DNA from: Vreelandella sp042466685
GTDB taxonomy: Bacteria > Pseudomonadota > Gammaproteobacteria > Pseudomonadales > Halomonadaceae
Length of the DNA: 64,000 bases
Assembly: GCF_042466685.1 (NCBI RefSeq)
Contig: NZ_CP170448.1
Coordinates: 4,588,001 to 4,652,000, forward strand
Reading direction: 5' to 3'
Made by a program: the position numbers and the translations under genes. Below the pieces are notes generated by a model. That model was not told the origin of the DNA, searched no databases, and saw nothing but the letters and a program-made list of their open reading frames with translations. Below, piece after piece: positions 57,556 through 64,000 of the stretch. The stretch's first letter is position 1. Each line of letters begins with the position of its first letter.

Positions 57556-58458
57556 ATGGAACTACGCCACCTGAGGTACTTTTGCATTGTTGCCGAAGAG
57601 CTTAATTTCACTTGCGCTGCCGAACGCTTGCATATGTCGCAGCCACCTCTATCACGCCAAATCAAGCAGCTAGAACAAGAAGTAGGCGCGGAGTTATTCG
57701 AACGAAGCTCTAGAGGCTTGCGCCTAACGCCGTCAGGTGTGTTTTTTCAGCAGCATGCTCTGCAGATATTAGAGAAAGTTGAGGTCACCATTGAAGCGAC
57801 ACGCCACATGGCACGCAGCAAACGTGCGCTGTTCGGCATTGGCTTTGTACCGTCCGTTTTTTACGGGCAGTTGCCAATGCTCGTACGTGATCTACGCCGA
57901 ATGGATAATGTAGAGCTCTCGCTAGCAGAGCTTACAACGGTACAACAAATTCAAGCGCTTAAGGCAGGCCGCATCGACATGGGGTTCGGGCGTTTACGTA
58001 TTGATGACCCCGACGTCGAGCAAGAGATTCTCTTCGATGAGCCATTAATTGCAGCACTCTCAAGCGGCCATCCGCTAGAGGGAACCACCCCTAGCTGCGA
58101 AGAGCTGGCCCGCTACCCTCTCATCCTGTTTCCCGCAAAACCACGTCCCAGTCTTGCCGATATGGTACTTGGCATTTTCCGTCGTCAAGGCTTGAAGGTG
58201 GAGGTGGTACAAGAAGCAAACGAGGTTCAGACGGCACTAAGTCTTGTCGCTTCCGGCATTGGTATTACGCTGGTTCCGGAGCAGGTTAAGCGCGTTCAAC
58301 GGGATGGCATTTGCTATGTGCCCTTGGCTGATAAGTCCATCACTTCACCCGTTGTCTGCAGCCGTCGACGAGGCGAAAAGCCCTCCCCGCTTATGCAGGA
58401 AGCCAATGCTATCTTAGAAGTACTCGTTGAGAATCGTCGCTCTGGCCGCTACCCCTAA
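57556..58458 (+). CDS. LysR-family regulator (CatM/BenM-like)
   Basis: LysR-type regulator, 300 aa from the ATG at 57556 behind GGAGG (an upstream frame start at 57463 is spurious). MELRHLRYFCIVAEELNFTCAAERLHMSQPPLSRQIKQLE is the DNA-binding domain, closely resembling CatM/BenM/CbnR types that sense aromatic-catabolism intermediates. It is convergent with the BenE-type gene and overlaps it by 4 bases at the stops, so it is not placed as a classical divergent regulator; control of the benE-liv genes is only suggested. Confidence 0.87.
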   Translation: MELRHLRYFCIVAEELNFTCAAERLHMSQPPLSRQIKQLEQEVGAELFERSSRGLRLTPSGVFFQQHALQILEKVEVTIEATRHMARSKRALFGIGFVPSVFYGQLPMLVRDLRRMDNVELSLAELTTVQQIQALKAGRIDMGFGRLRIDDPDVEQEILFDEPLIAALSSGHPLEGTTPSCEELARYPLILFPAKPRPSLADMVLGIFRRQGLKVEVVQEANEVQTALSLVASGIGITLVPEQVKRVQRDGICYVPLADKSITSPVVCSRRRGEKPSPLMQEANAILEVLVENRRSGRYP

Positions 58459-59660
58459 CGGTTCGGTTCAAAGCGTCGATGCAGTAGGTTGTAAGCAAGC
58501 GCTCCAACGACCACTCCCCAAAAGGCGGAGCCTAAGCCTAAAAAGCTAACGCCCGATGCGGTGGCAATAAAGGTAATCACAGAGGCTTCCAGATGGCTCT
58601 TTTCGACAGCAAACGCACTGATGTTGCTGGCAATAGCACCAATGAGCGCGAGCCCCGCAAGCACCGCTACAAACTCCCCCGGCAACGAGGTGAATAGAGA
58701 CACAATAGTGCCCGCAAAGATGCCACCAATCAGGTAGAACACTCCGTTCGCTACCCCCGCCACATAACGCTTGTCGGGATCTTCGTGGGCTTCCTTACTG
58801 GTACAGATGGCCGCGGTAATCGCTGCGATCACCGTAGTAATCCCCCCAAAAAAGGCAGTAAAAAAAGACGTTAAACTCGCCACGGTGACAATTGGTTTGG
58901 CCGCCGTGCTGTATCCGGAACTCCGCATGATTGCCATACCTGGTAGAAACTGCCCGGTGAGGCTGACGAGTACCAGCGGTATGGCTAGACTCAAGGTTGC
59001 ATTCCAGGTCCATTCAGGGCGGATAAACTGTGGTTGGGCAAGCTGGACTGAAACGCCCTCTAAGTTTGCGCCTTCTAAAATGACAGCCAACACAATGCCA
59101 ACCACTAATAGCAGCACCAGACTGTAGCGTGGAGTTAACCGCTTAAATAGGAGATAAGCGATAAGCATACCAATCGCCAACGCTGGCACGCTCTCCAGTG
59201 AGACGAAGACACCCACCCCAAACTGGAAGAGAATACCCGCCATCATCGCGCTGGCAATACCTGGTGGAATCATCTGAATAATTCGGTCAAAAGAGCCGGT
59301 AACACCGATCACAAAAATGATCATCGCTGCACTCAAATAGGCCCCCACCGCTTCATTGAGTGACAACCCTGGGAACAGGGCCACTAATAGCGCCGTACCA
59401 GGCGCTGACCAGGCCGTCACTACCGGCACCTTTAGCCATAGGCTTAACAAAATACCCGAGACTGCTGCACCGATAGAGATGGCCCAAACCCACGATGTCA
59501 TCATCGCATTCGATATTTCGGCGCTTTGGGCCGCCTGAAAAAAGATGGCGAGAGGGCCGGAATAAGAGACCAACACCGCTACAAAGCCAGCTGTGATCGC
59601 CGGAATCGACATCAATAAGTCTTTTTGAGATAGCTTTTGCAATTGCTTGTAAAATTGCAT
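58455..59660 (-). CDS. benE: BenE-family benzoate/proton symporter
   Basis: BenE family inner-membrane transporter, 401 aa from the ATG at 59660 (MQFYKQLQ) behind GGGGAAG. About 12 helices; family segments VSYSGPLAIFFQAAQSA (about 31-47), VTAWSAPGTALL (about 80-91), and FFGGITTVIAAITAAICTSKEAHEDPDKRY (about 270-300) with the Cys-Thr-Ser. It lies 75 bases downstream of livF on the same strand, probably the end of the liv operon, pointing to aromatic acids as cargo of both systems. Confidence 0.87.
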   Translation of the reverse strand: MQFYKQLQKLSQKDLLMSIPAITAGFVAVLVSYSGPLAIFFQAAQSAEISNAMMTSWVWAISIGAAVSGILLSLWLKVPVVTAWSAPGTALLVALFPGLSLNEAVGAYLSAAMIIFVIGVTGSFDRIIQMIPPGIASAMMAGILFQFGVGVFVSLESVPALAIGMLIAYLLFKRLTPRYSLVLLLVVGIVLAVILEGANLEGVSVQLAQPQFIRPEWTWNATLSLAIPLVLVSLTGQFLPGMAIMRSSGYSTAAKPIVTVASLTSFFTAFFGGITTVIAAITAAICTSKEAHEDPDKRYVAGVANGVFYLIGGIFAGTIVSLFTSLPGEFVAVLAGLALIGAIASNISAFAVEKSHLEASVITFIATASGVSFLGLGSAFWGVVVGALAYNLLHRRFEPNR

Positions 59661-59734
59661 GCAACACACTTCCCCGTGTCAGTATTTAACGAGTAGCCAA
59701 CGGCTCCGGCAAGCATCTGCTAGCCGGAGCTGTA

Positions 59735-60466
59735 TCAAGCAACGCCGAGGTGGGTTTCAAGAATTGAAGGGTTATCTTTTAGGCCTTGAGAATCACCGCT
59801 ATAGACCACTTCCCCCTTGACCAGTAGCAGGTGTTTTTCTGCTATCTTCAGAATGTTATCGATATTTTTATCGACGATAATGGTAGAAATCCCGGTCGCT
59901 TTGATCTCACCTATGATCTTCCAAATCTCATCGCGAATCAGCGGAGCAAGGCCTTCGGTCGCTTCATCAAGGATGATCAGATCGGGGTTGGTCGTCAGCG
60001 CACGGCCAATAGAAAGCATCTGCTGCTCGCCACCTGAGAGAAAGGAGCCATCATGATTGATACGTTGGCCCAGCCGCGGGAACGTATCCAGAACGCGCTC
60101 TAGCGTCCAGGGGGACTCCCCCCGCTCATTGGGACGTGCAGCCATAATTAGATGCTCACGTACACTGACGCCTGGAAAAATACCGCGTCCCTCCGGCACG
60201 TAGCCAATCCCTTGGCGAATCAGTTGCCAGGGGCGCCGCTTGGTCGCCGAGACGCCCTTAATAAACACCTCGCCGCGCCGCGGTGGGACAAACCCTAGTA
60301 TCGACTTTAGCGTCGTGGTCTTGCCCATACCGTTACGGCCCAGCAGACTCAACGTTTCGCCAGGCATGAGAGTCAAATCCACCCCGTGCAAAATATGGCT
60401 CTCACCGTAGTAAGTGTGCAGCCCCTGGGCGTCAATCAATGGTGTATTGGCTTGTTCTGAGTTCAT
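59735..60466 (-). CDS. livF: Branched-chain/aromatic ABC transporter ATPase LivF
   Basis: HAAT-family ATPase, 243 aa. Walker A LLGRNGMGKTTTLKSI (about 36-51), signature LSGGEQQMLSIGRAL (about 143-157), Walker B LIILDEATEGLAP. The ATG overlaps the livG stop. Energises transport with LivG beneath the LivHM pore. Confidence 0.92.
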   Translation of the reverse strand: MNSEQANTPLIDAQGLHTYYGESHILHGVDLTLMPGETLSLLGRNGMGKTTTLKSILGFVPPRRGEVFIKGVSATKRRPWQLIRQGIGYVPEGRGIFPGVSVREHLIMAARPNERGESPWTLERVLDTFPRLGQRINHDGSFLSGGEQQMLSIGRALTTNPDLIILDEATEGLAPLIRDEIWKIIGEIKATGISTIIVDKNIDNILKIAEKHLLLVKGEVVYSGDSQGLKDNPSILETHLGVA

Positions 60467-61230
60467 GCCGCGACCCCCTCTTCATGACGCCCCAGATAAA
60501 CATCGCGTACCTTTTCGCTTGTGCGTATCTGCTCGGTCGGGCCACTCTCCAACACGCAGCCATCAACCATGACGGTAATGCGGTCAGCCAAGCGAAAGAC
60601 CGAATCCATGTCGTGTTCAATCAGTACCAGGGTGTAGCGATCCGTCAAACTGGCGAGCAGCTCGGTGACTTGAGCGGTCTCTTCACGCCCCATACCCGCC
60701 ATCGGCTCGTCGAGCAGCATCAGCGACGGTGCTGTCGCCAACACCATCGCGATCTGCAGTTGGCGCTGTTCGCCATAGCTCATATCTGAGGCTTTCGTAT
60801 GCGCACGGTGACTCAATTGGCAGGTATCCAGCACCTCCTGAGCGCGATCGTTCACCTTCCGGGCGGTTTGTCGCGAACGCCAACTGCCAAACACACCACC
60901 CATATGGATACGCGCGGACAGCTCACAATTCTGCAGGCAACTGAGACGAGGGAAGATATTGGTTTTCTGGTGGCTGCGGCCAATGCCCTGGCGGGCAGTC
61001 TGCCGAGCGCTTTTACCCTGAATCGGCTGACCGCGATAGAGCACCTGACCTTCAGAAGGAGGAATCTCGCCAGAGAGCAGGTTGATCAGCGTACTCTTAC
61101 CCGCGCCATTGGGGCCTAAAATGGCATGGATCTCATGGGCCTTAACATCAAAGTCCACCTCGTTAACCGCCACTAATCCACCAAAGCGCCGGGTCAAACC
61201 GTGGGTAGCTAAGATAATGTCGTCACTCAT
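60463..61230 (-). CDS. livG: Branched-chain/aromatic ABC transporter ATPase LivG
   Basis: HAAT-family ATPase, 255 aa. Walker A ILGPNGAGKSTLINLL (about 36-51), the LivG-typical GIGRSHQKTNIFP (about 81-93), signature MSYGEQRQLQIAMVLA (about 149-164; SYGEQ in place of SGGQQ is usual for LivG), Walker B LMLLDEPMAGMG. AAGGAG precedes the ATG, 3 bases after livM. Confidence 0.92.
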   Translation of the reverse strand: MSDDIILATHGLTRRFGGLVAVNEVDFDVKAHEIHAILGPNGAGKSTLINLLSGEIPPSEGQVLYRGQPIQGKSARQTARQGIGRSHQKTNIFPRLSCLQNCELSARIHMGGVFGSWRSRQTARKVNDRAQEVLDTCQLSHRAHTKASDMSYGEQRQLQIAMVLATAPSLMLLDEPMAGMGREETAQVTELLASLTDRYTLVLIEHDMDSVFRLADRITVMVDGCVLESGPTEQIRTSEKVRDVYLGRHEEGVAA

Positions 61231-61233
61231 AAT

Positions 61234-62301
61234 TTAGCTCTCCTTGCGCGGGGTAACGGGTTGAGCGGAGATAGCCAACGACGTCTTCCCATGGTCTGAG
61301 GTGACTTTAGAGGCTACTTGGCGCTTACGATGCCTGGGCGGCGCGATAATCAAGCCTGCAATTCCGCGAGGAAGCACCAGTACTGCAACGATAATGGTCA
61401 GCCCCATCAGGATGGGCCAGTGTGTAGTGGCATGTTCGTAGGTATAGAGCAGAATTTCGTAGGCGAAGGCGCCTAAAATGGGGCCAAAGATAGTGCCCAT
61501 GCCGCCTAAAATCAGCATCATTAGCACTTCGCCCGAGGTGTGCCAGCCAAGCTGAGCCGGATTAGCGAAGCCGTACTGCATCGCCGCCAACATACCAGCA
61601 ATCGCTGCCATCACTCCCGCGATAACAAAGGCCACCAATTTGTAGCCGCTAGTGGCATAACCTAACGCCTGCATACGATGCTCATTGTCATGAATACCGT
61701 CGAGCACTTGGCCGAAGTAGGACCGAGTGAGCCAGCGTAAAAAGAGGTAGCCCAGGAGCAGCATTCCCAAACAGAAATAAAAGAAGCTGTAAGGGTTATC
61801 AAGGTCTACCAGCGTACGCTCTCCTAACGCCAAGCTCGGCCGGAACATGATAAAAACACCGTCGGTTCCTCCCGCAAACTGGGACGTACTAATGAAGTAG
61901 TAAAGCATCTGGCCAAATGCCAGAGTGGTCATGATGAAGAAGATGCCTTTAGTGCGGATCACTAAGATGCCTATCACTAATCCCACACAGGCAGAGACGC
62001 CCATTACAAGAGGCAACATCCACCACATTGATGCCGGACTAAAGTCAGGGCTGGCTAACGCCAGAGTGTAGGCCCCCAAACCGAAGAAGAGCGCATGTCC
62101 CAGACTGACCAGTCCCACGATGCCTACCAATAGATCCAAGCTCATGGCAAACAGGGCCAGAATCAGCATCAGGGTTAGTTTCTCCAACATGAAATTGGCT
62201 TGACCGCCGAAGACGGCTTCTCCCCAGAGAGGAAAAGCGGCTACCAACGCCGTTAATACCAACATGATGAGTCCAACGCGCTTGGGATATCTATGTAACA
62301 T
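61234..62301 (-). CDS. livM: Branched-chain/aromatic ABC transporter permease LivM
   Basis: LivM-type permease, 355 aa, about 10 helices; the family EAA-like motif in SGYKLVAFVIAGVMAAIAGMLAA (about 207-229) and GEVLMMLILGGMGTIFGPILGA (about 246-267). A 35-residue basic cytoplasmic tail (from about 320, RHRKRQ) follows the last helix. GAGGAG precedes the ATG; 12 bases separate it from livH. Confidence 0.91.
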   Translation of the reverse strand: MLHRYPKRVGLIMLVLTALVAAFPLWGEAVFGGQANFMLEKLTLMLILALFAMSLDLLVGIVGLVSLGHALFFGLGAYTLALASPDFSPASMWWMLPLVMGVSACVGLVIGILVIRTKGIFFIMTTLAFGQMLYYFISTSQFAGGTDGVFIMFRPSLALGERTLVDLDNPYSFFYFCLGMLLLGYLFLRWLTRSYFGQVLDGIHDNEHRMQALGYATSGYKLVAFVIAGVMAAIAGMLAAMQYGFANPAQLGWHTSGEVLMMLILGGMGTIFGPILGAFAYEILLYTYEHATTHWPILMGLTIIVAVLVLPRGIAGLIIAPPRHRKRQVASKVTSDHGKTSLAISAQPVTPRKES

Positions 62302-62313
62302 TGCTTACTCTCC

Positions 62314-63174
62314 TCACGCGAAAAGGCCGCGCGGTTTCACCAGCAGCACCGCCGCCATAATTAGGTAGACCACCATGCTGGCAAGGCTAGGGATGAGTAC
62401 CGCTCCAAAGGTGGTGGCCATACCAATAATAATGGCGCCCCAAAAGGCCCCCTTAATGGAGCCAATACCGCCGATAACGACGACTACAAAGCAAGTGATG
62501 AGGATGCTATCGCCCATGCCTGGCGCAATGGAGGTGAGCGGTGCCGCGATCATCCCCGCGAAAGCGGTAAGTGCCACTCCTACGCTAAAGATGAGCGTAA
62601 AGAGGGTACGGACATTGATTCCCAACCCTTCCACCATGTCGCGGTTAACCGCTCCCGCGCGAATAATGATGCCCAGTCGCGTATGGCGCATCACCCAATA
62701 GATCGCCCCCGCCAATGCTAGGCAGACGCCCATCACAAATAGGCGGTAAACCGAGTACTGCAAGTTATCCGTCAACTGAATACTGGCGTCGAACGGTGCA
62801 GGCACTGCAACACGGTGCACATCGCCTCCCCAAATAATCCGCTGCGCTTCGTTGAGCACTAAAATTAACCCGAAGGTTAGCAATACTTGATAGAGGTGAT
62901 CCCGCTTGTAGAGGGTATCCAGAAACAGCCGCTCAATGATGAGTCCCAGTGCAATAGCGATGGGAATGGCCGCCAGAATGGCCAGCCAAAAATTGCCCAA
63001 ACGCAGGGTAAGGTCGTAAGCCAAATAGGCTCCAATCATATACATAGCGCCGTGGGCCAAGTTAATGATGCCCATAATGCCGAAAATCAACGTCAAACCG
63101 CTGGCAATCAAAAACAGCAGTAAGCCGTACTGCAGGCCGTTAAGGAGCTGTACGCTGAAAAATGCGAGATCCAT
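62314..63174 (-). CDS. livH: Branched-chain/aromatic ABC transporter permease LivH
   Basis: LivH-type permease, 286 aa, about 8 helices. IFGIMGIINLAHGAMYMIGAY (about 30-50), the family hallmark, and VVVIGGIGSIKGAFWGAIIIG (about 233-253). GGAGGG precedes the ATG. It pairs with LivM to form the pore. Confidence 0.92.
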   Translation of the reverse strand: MDLAFFSVQLLNGLQYGLLLFLIASGLTLIFGIMGIINLAHGAMYMIGAYLAYDLTLRLGNFWLAILAAIPIAIALGLIIERLFLDTLYKRDHLYQVLLTFGLILVLNEAQRIIWGGDVHRVAVPAPFDASIQLTDNLQYSVYRLFVMGVCLALAGAIYWVMRHTRLGIIIRAGAVNRDMVEGLGINVRTLFTLIFSVGVALTAFAGMIAAPLTSIAPGMGDSILITCFVVVVIGGIGSIKGAFWGAIIIGMATTFGAVLIPSLASMVVYLIMAAVLLVKPRGLFA

Positions 63175-63199
63175 AAGATCCCTCCGAGAATCTGAGTGA

Positions 63200-63220
63200 G
63201 GGGCGAGCCATGCTCGCCCC
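63200..63220 (-). other. Stem-loop between binding protein and livH
   Basis: GGGGCGAGC and GCTCGCCCC form a 9-bp GC-rich stem with a 3-base loop and no T-run, between the binding-protein stop and livH. It probably protects the upstream binding-protein mRNA, giving it higher expression. Confidence 0.55.
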
Positions 63221-63239
63221 AGAGTGCCTATAGATGTGG

Positions 63240-64000
63240 TTACATCTGGCAGGCTTCATCGGGTACTTCGAGATTCTCGGCAGCGATACTAATGACTTCA
63301 TGCTTGCCGTCGCGGATCTCACGAAGGTAAACATTTTGGATAGGGTGGTGGGAGTCAGAGAAGCTTAAAGGCCCACGCGGGCTTGCCAATTCAACATTGG
63401 CTAATACATCTATCAGGCGCTCTTGATCAGAGGTATCGCCCCCTAATACATTCAGCGCTTGCACTAGCATCATGCCCGTATCGTAACCCTGTACGGCATA
63501 GGTATCCGGCATTTCACCGTAGGCATTTTCATAGGCTGAAAGGAAGGATTGGTTAGCATCATTTTCGAGGGTCTCAGCGTAGTGCAGCGTAGTCATCACG
63601 CCTTCGCCTGCATCGCCTAATGCTGCCAAATTACCTTCGGTAAGAAATCCCGATCCTAGCAGCGGTATGCTCTCTTTTAGACCGGCTGCGGCATAATCCC
63701 GTACAAAGCTGACGCCGCCGCCGCCCGCAAAGAAGGTGTAAACCGCGTCAGGCTCAAGACTGGCAATCTGCGTCAGGTAACTTTGAAATTCCGTACTGGG
63801 GAAGGGTACTAAAATTTGCTCGACGATTTCGCCGCCTTCTGCGGTAAACGCCTCTTCAAAACCAGTGAGGTCTTCCTTACCACCGGCGTAATCCCAAGTA
63901 ATGGTAACAATCTTACGATGCCCTTGATCGTAAGCTACTTTACCCATGGGATAGCTGTCCTGCCACATGCTGAACGAGGTTCGGAAAACGTTTGGCATGC
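63240..64000 (-). CDS. Liv-type ABC transporter binding protein, 3' part
   Basis: C-terminal about 253 residues of a periplasmic LivK/type-1 binding protein; the frame runs off the window end, so start and signal peptide lie beyond 64000. FRTSFSMWQDSYPMGKVAYDQGHRKIV, a Rossmann-like lobe (FEEAFTAEGGEIVEQI; FPSTEFQSYLTQIASLEPDAVYTFF), then YETGMM-type GYDTGMMLVQAL and the C-terminal PIQNVYLREIRDGKHEVIS. It resembles the aromatic-acid-binding subgroup (benzoate/hydroxybenzoate) more than leucine-binding proteins, consistent with neighbouring benE. Confidence 0.85.
   Translation of the reverse strand, partial: MPNVFRTSFSMWQDSYPMGKVAYDQGHRKIVTITWDYAGGKEDLTGFEEAFTAEGGEIVEQILVPFPSTEFQSYLTQIASLEPDAVYTFFAGGGGVSFVRDYAAAGLKESIPLLGSGFLTEGNLAALGDAGEGVMTTLHYAETLENDANQSFLSAYENAYGEMPDTYAVQGYDTGMMLVQALNVLGGDTSDQERLIDVLANVELASPRGPLSFSDSHHPIQNVYLREIRDGKHEVISIAAENLEVPDEACQM

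Noticed and set aside
1..64000. CRISPR arrays, tRNA/rRNA genes, prophage or insertion sequences with transposase.
   Set aside because: No regularly spaced repeats, no cloverleaf-like CCA-ended sequence and no transposase or phage protein were seen on either strand by eye.

Overview
The window looks like chromosomal DNA of a moderately halophilic gammaproteobacterium of the Halomonas/Vreelandella type. The main reasons are a complete TeaABCD-type ectoine TRAP transporter whose binding protein is very close to the Halomonas elongata protein as I remember it, an ectoine hydroxylase (EctD), acidic proteins, and gammaproteobacterial housekeeping blocks (argH-lptM-lysA-dapF-DUF484-xerC-HAD and hemCDXY). 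No rRNA, tRNA, transposase, phage gene or CRISPR array was seen.

Layout. 1-1.6 kb: 3' end of copA plus copB (copper resistance). 1.9-3.9 kb: QseBC/PmrAB-like two-component system. 4.2-5.9 kb: AT-richer stretch with a family 9 glycosyltransferase and a small membrane protein. 6-6.7 kb: glutaredoxin-MauE fusion. 6.9-12.4 kb: PaoABC-type molybdenum aldehyde oxidoreductase, with divergent XdhC chaperone and MocA-like nucleotidyltransferase. 12.4-14.7 kb: DUF423, thiS, thiG, trmB. 14.8 kb: a MITE-like inverted-repeat element. 15-20.4 kb: LysR regulator, TctCBA tripartite transporter and an M20 deacylase. 20.6-21.6 kb: ectD. 21.75-22.2 kb: two tandem, nearly identical candidate sRNA genes, each with promoter, Fur-like box and terminator. 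22.2-26.1 kb: AEC transporter, unknown anchored protein, SCO1, PHB-depolymerase-like esterase, FKBP isomerase. 26.3-30 kb: teaABCD. 30.2-35.8 kb: TIGR02444 protein, YheS, Dtd, chalcone-isomerase-like protein, tandem UspA, ThiD. 36-39.2 kb: a second TRAP transporter. 39.3-42.6 kb: EEP-family enzyme, DsbA, cytochrome c4, EngB. 42.6-48.7 kb: HAD-xerC-DUF484-dapF-lysA-lptM-argH. 48.8-51.6 kb: PAS-GGDEF-EAL protein. 51.7-56.2 kb: hemCDXY. 56.2-57.3 kb: MscL with a zinc ribbon, and UspA. 57.6-64 kb: LysR, BenE-type transporter and a Liv-type ABC transporter whose binding protein runs off the window.

How it fits together. Several modules serve osmoadaptation: TeaABCD recovers ectoines, EctD makes 5-hydroxyectoine, and MscL releases solutes on down-shock. 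Four uptake systems of different classes (TctCBA, two TRAP, Liv-ABC) suggest an organism that scavenges organic acids. Copper handling and redox assembly appear repeatedly (CopAB, SCO1, glutaredoxin-MauE, DsbA, cytochrome c4), beside a haem biosynthesis operon. The most noteworthy signal is the tandem sRNA pair at 21.75-22.2 kb. Its architecture is what one expects of PrrF/RyhB-type iron-responsive sRNAs, and its single-stranded core is complementary to a Shine-Dalgarno plus AUG sequence.
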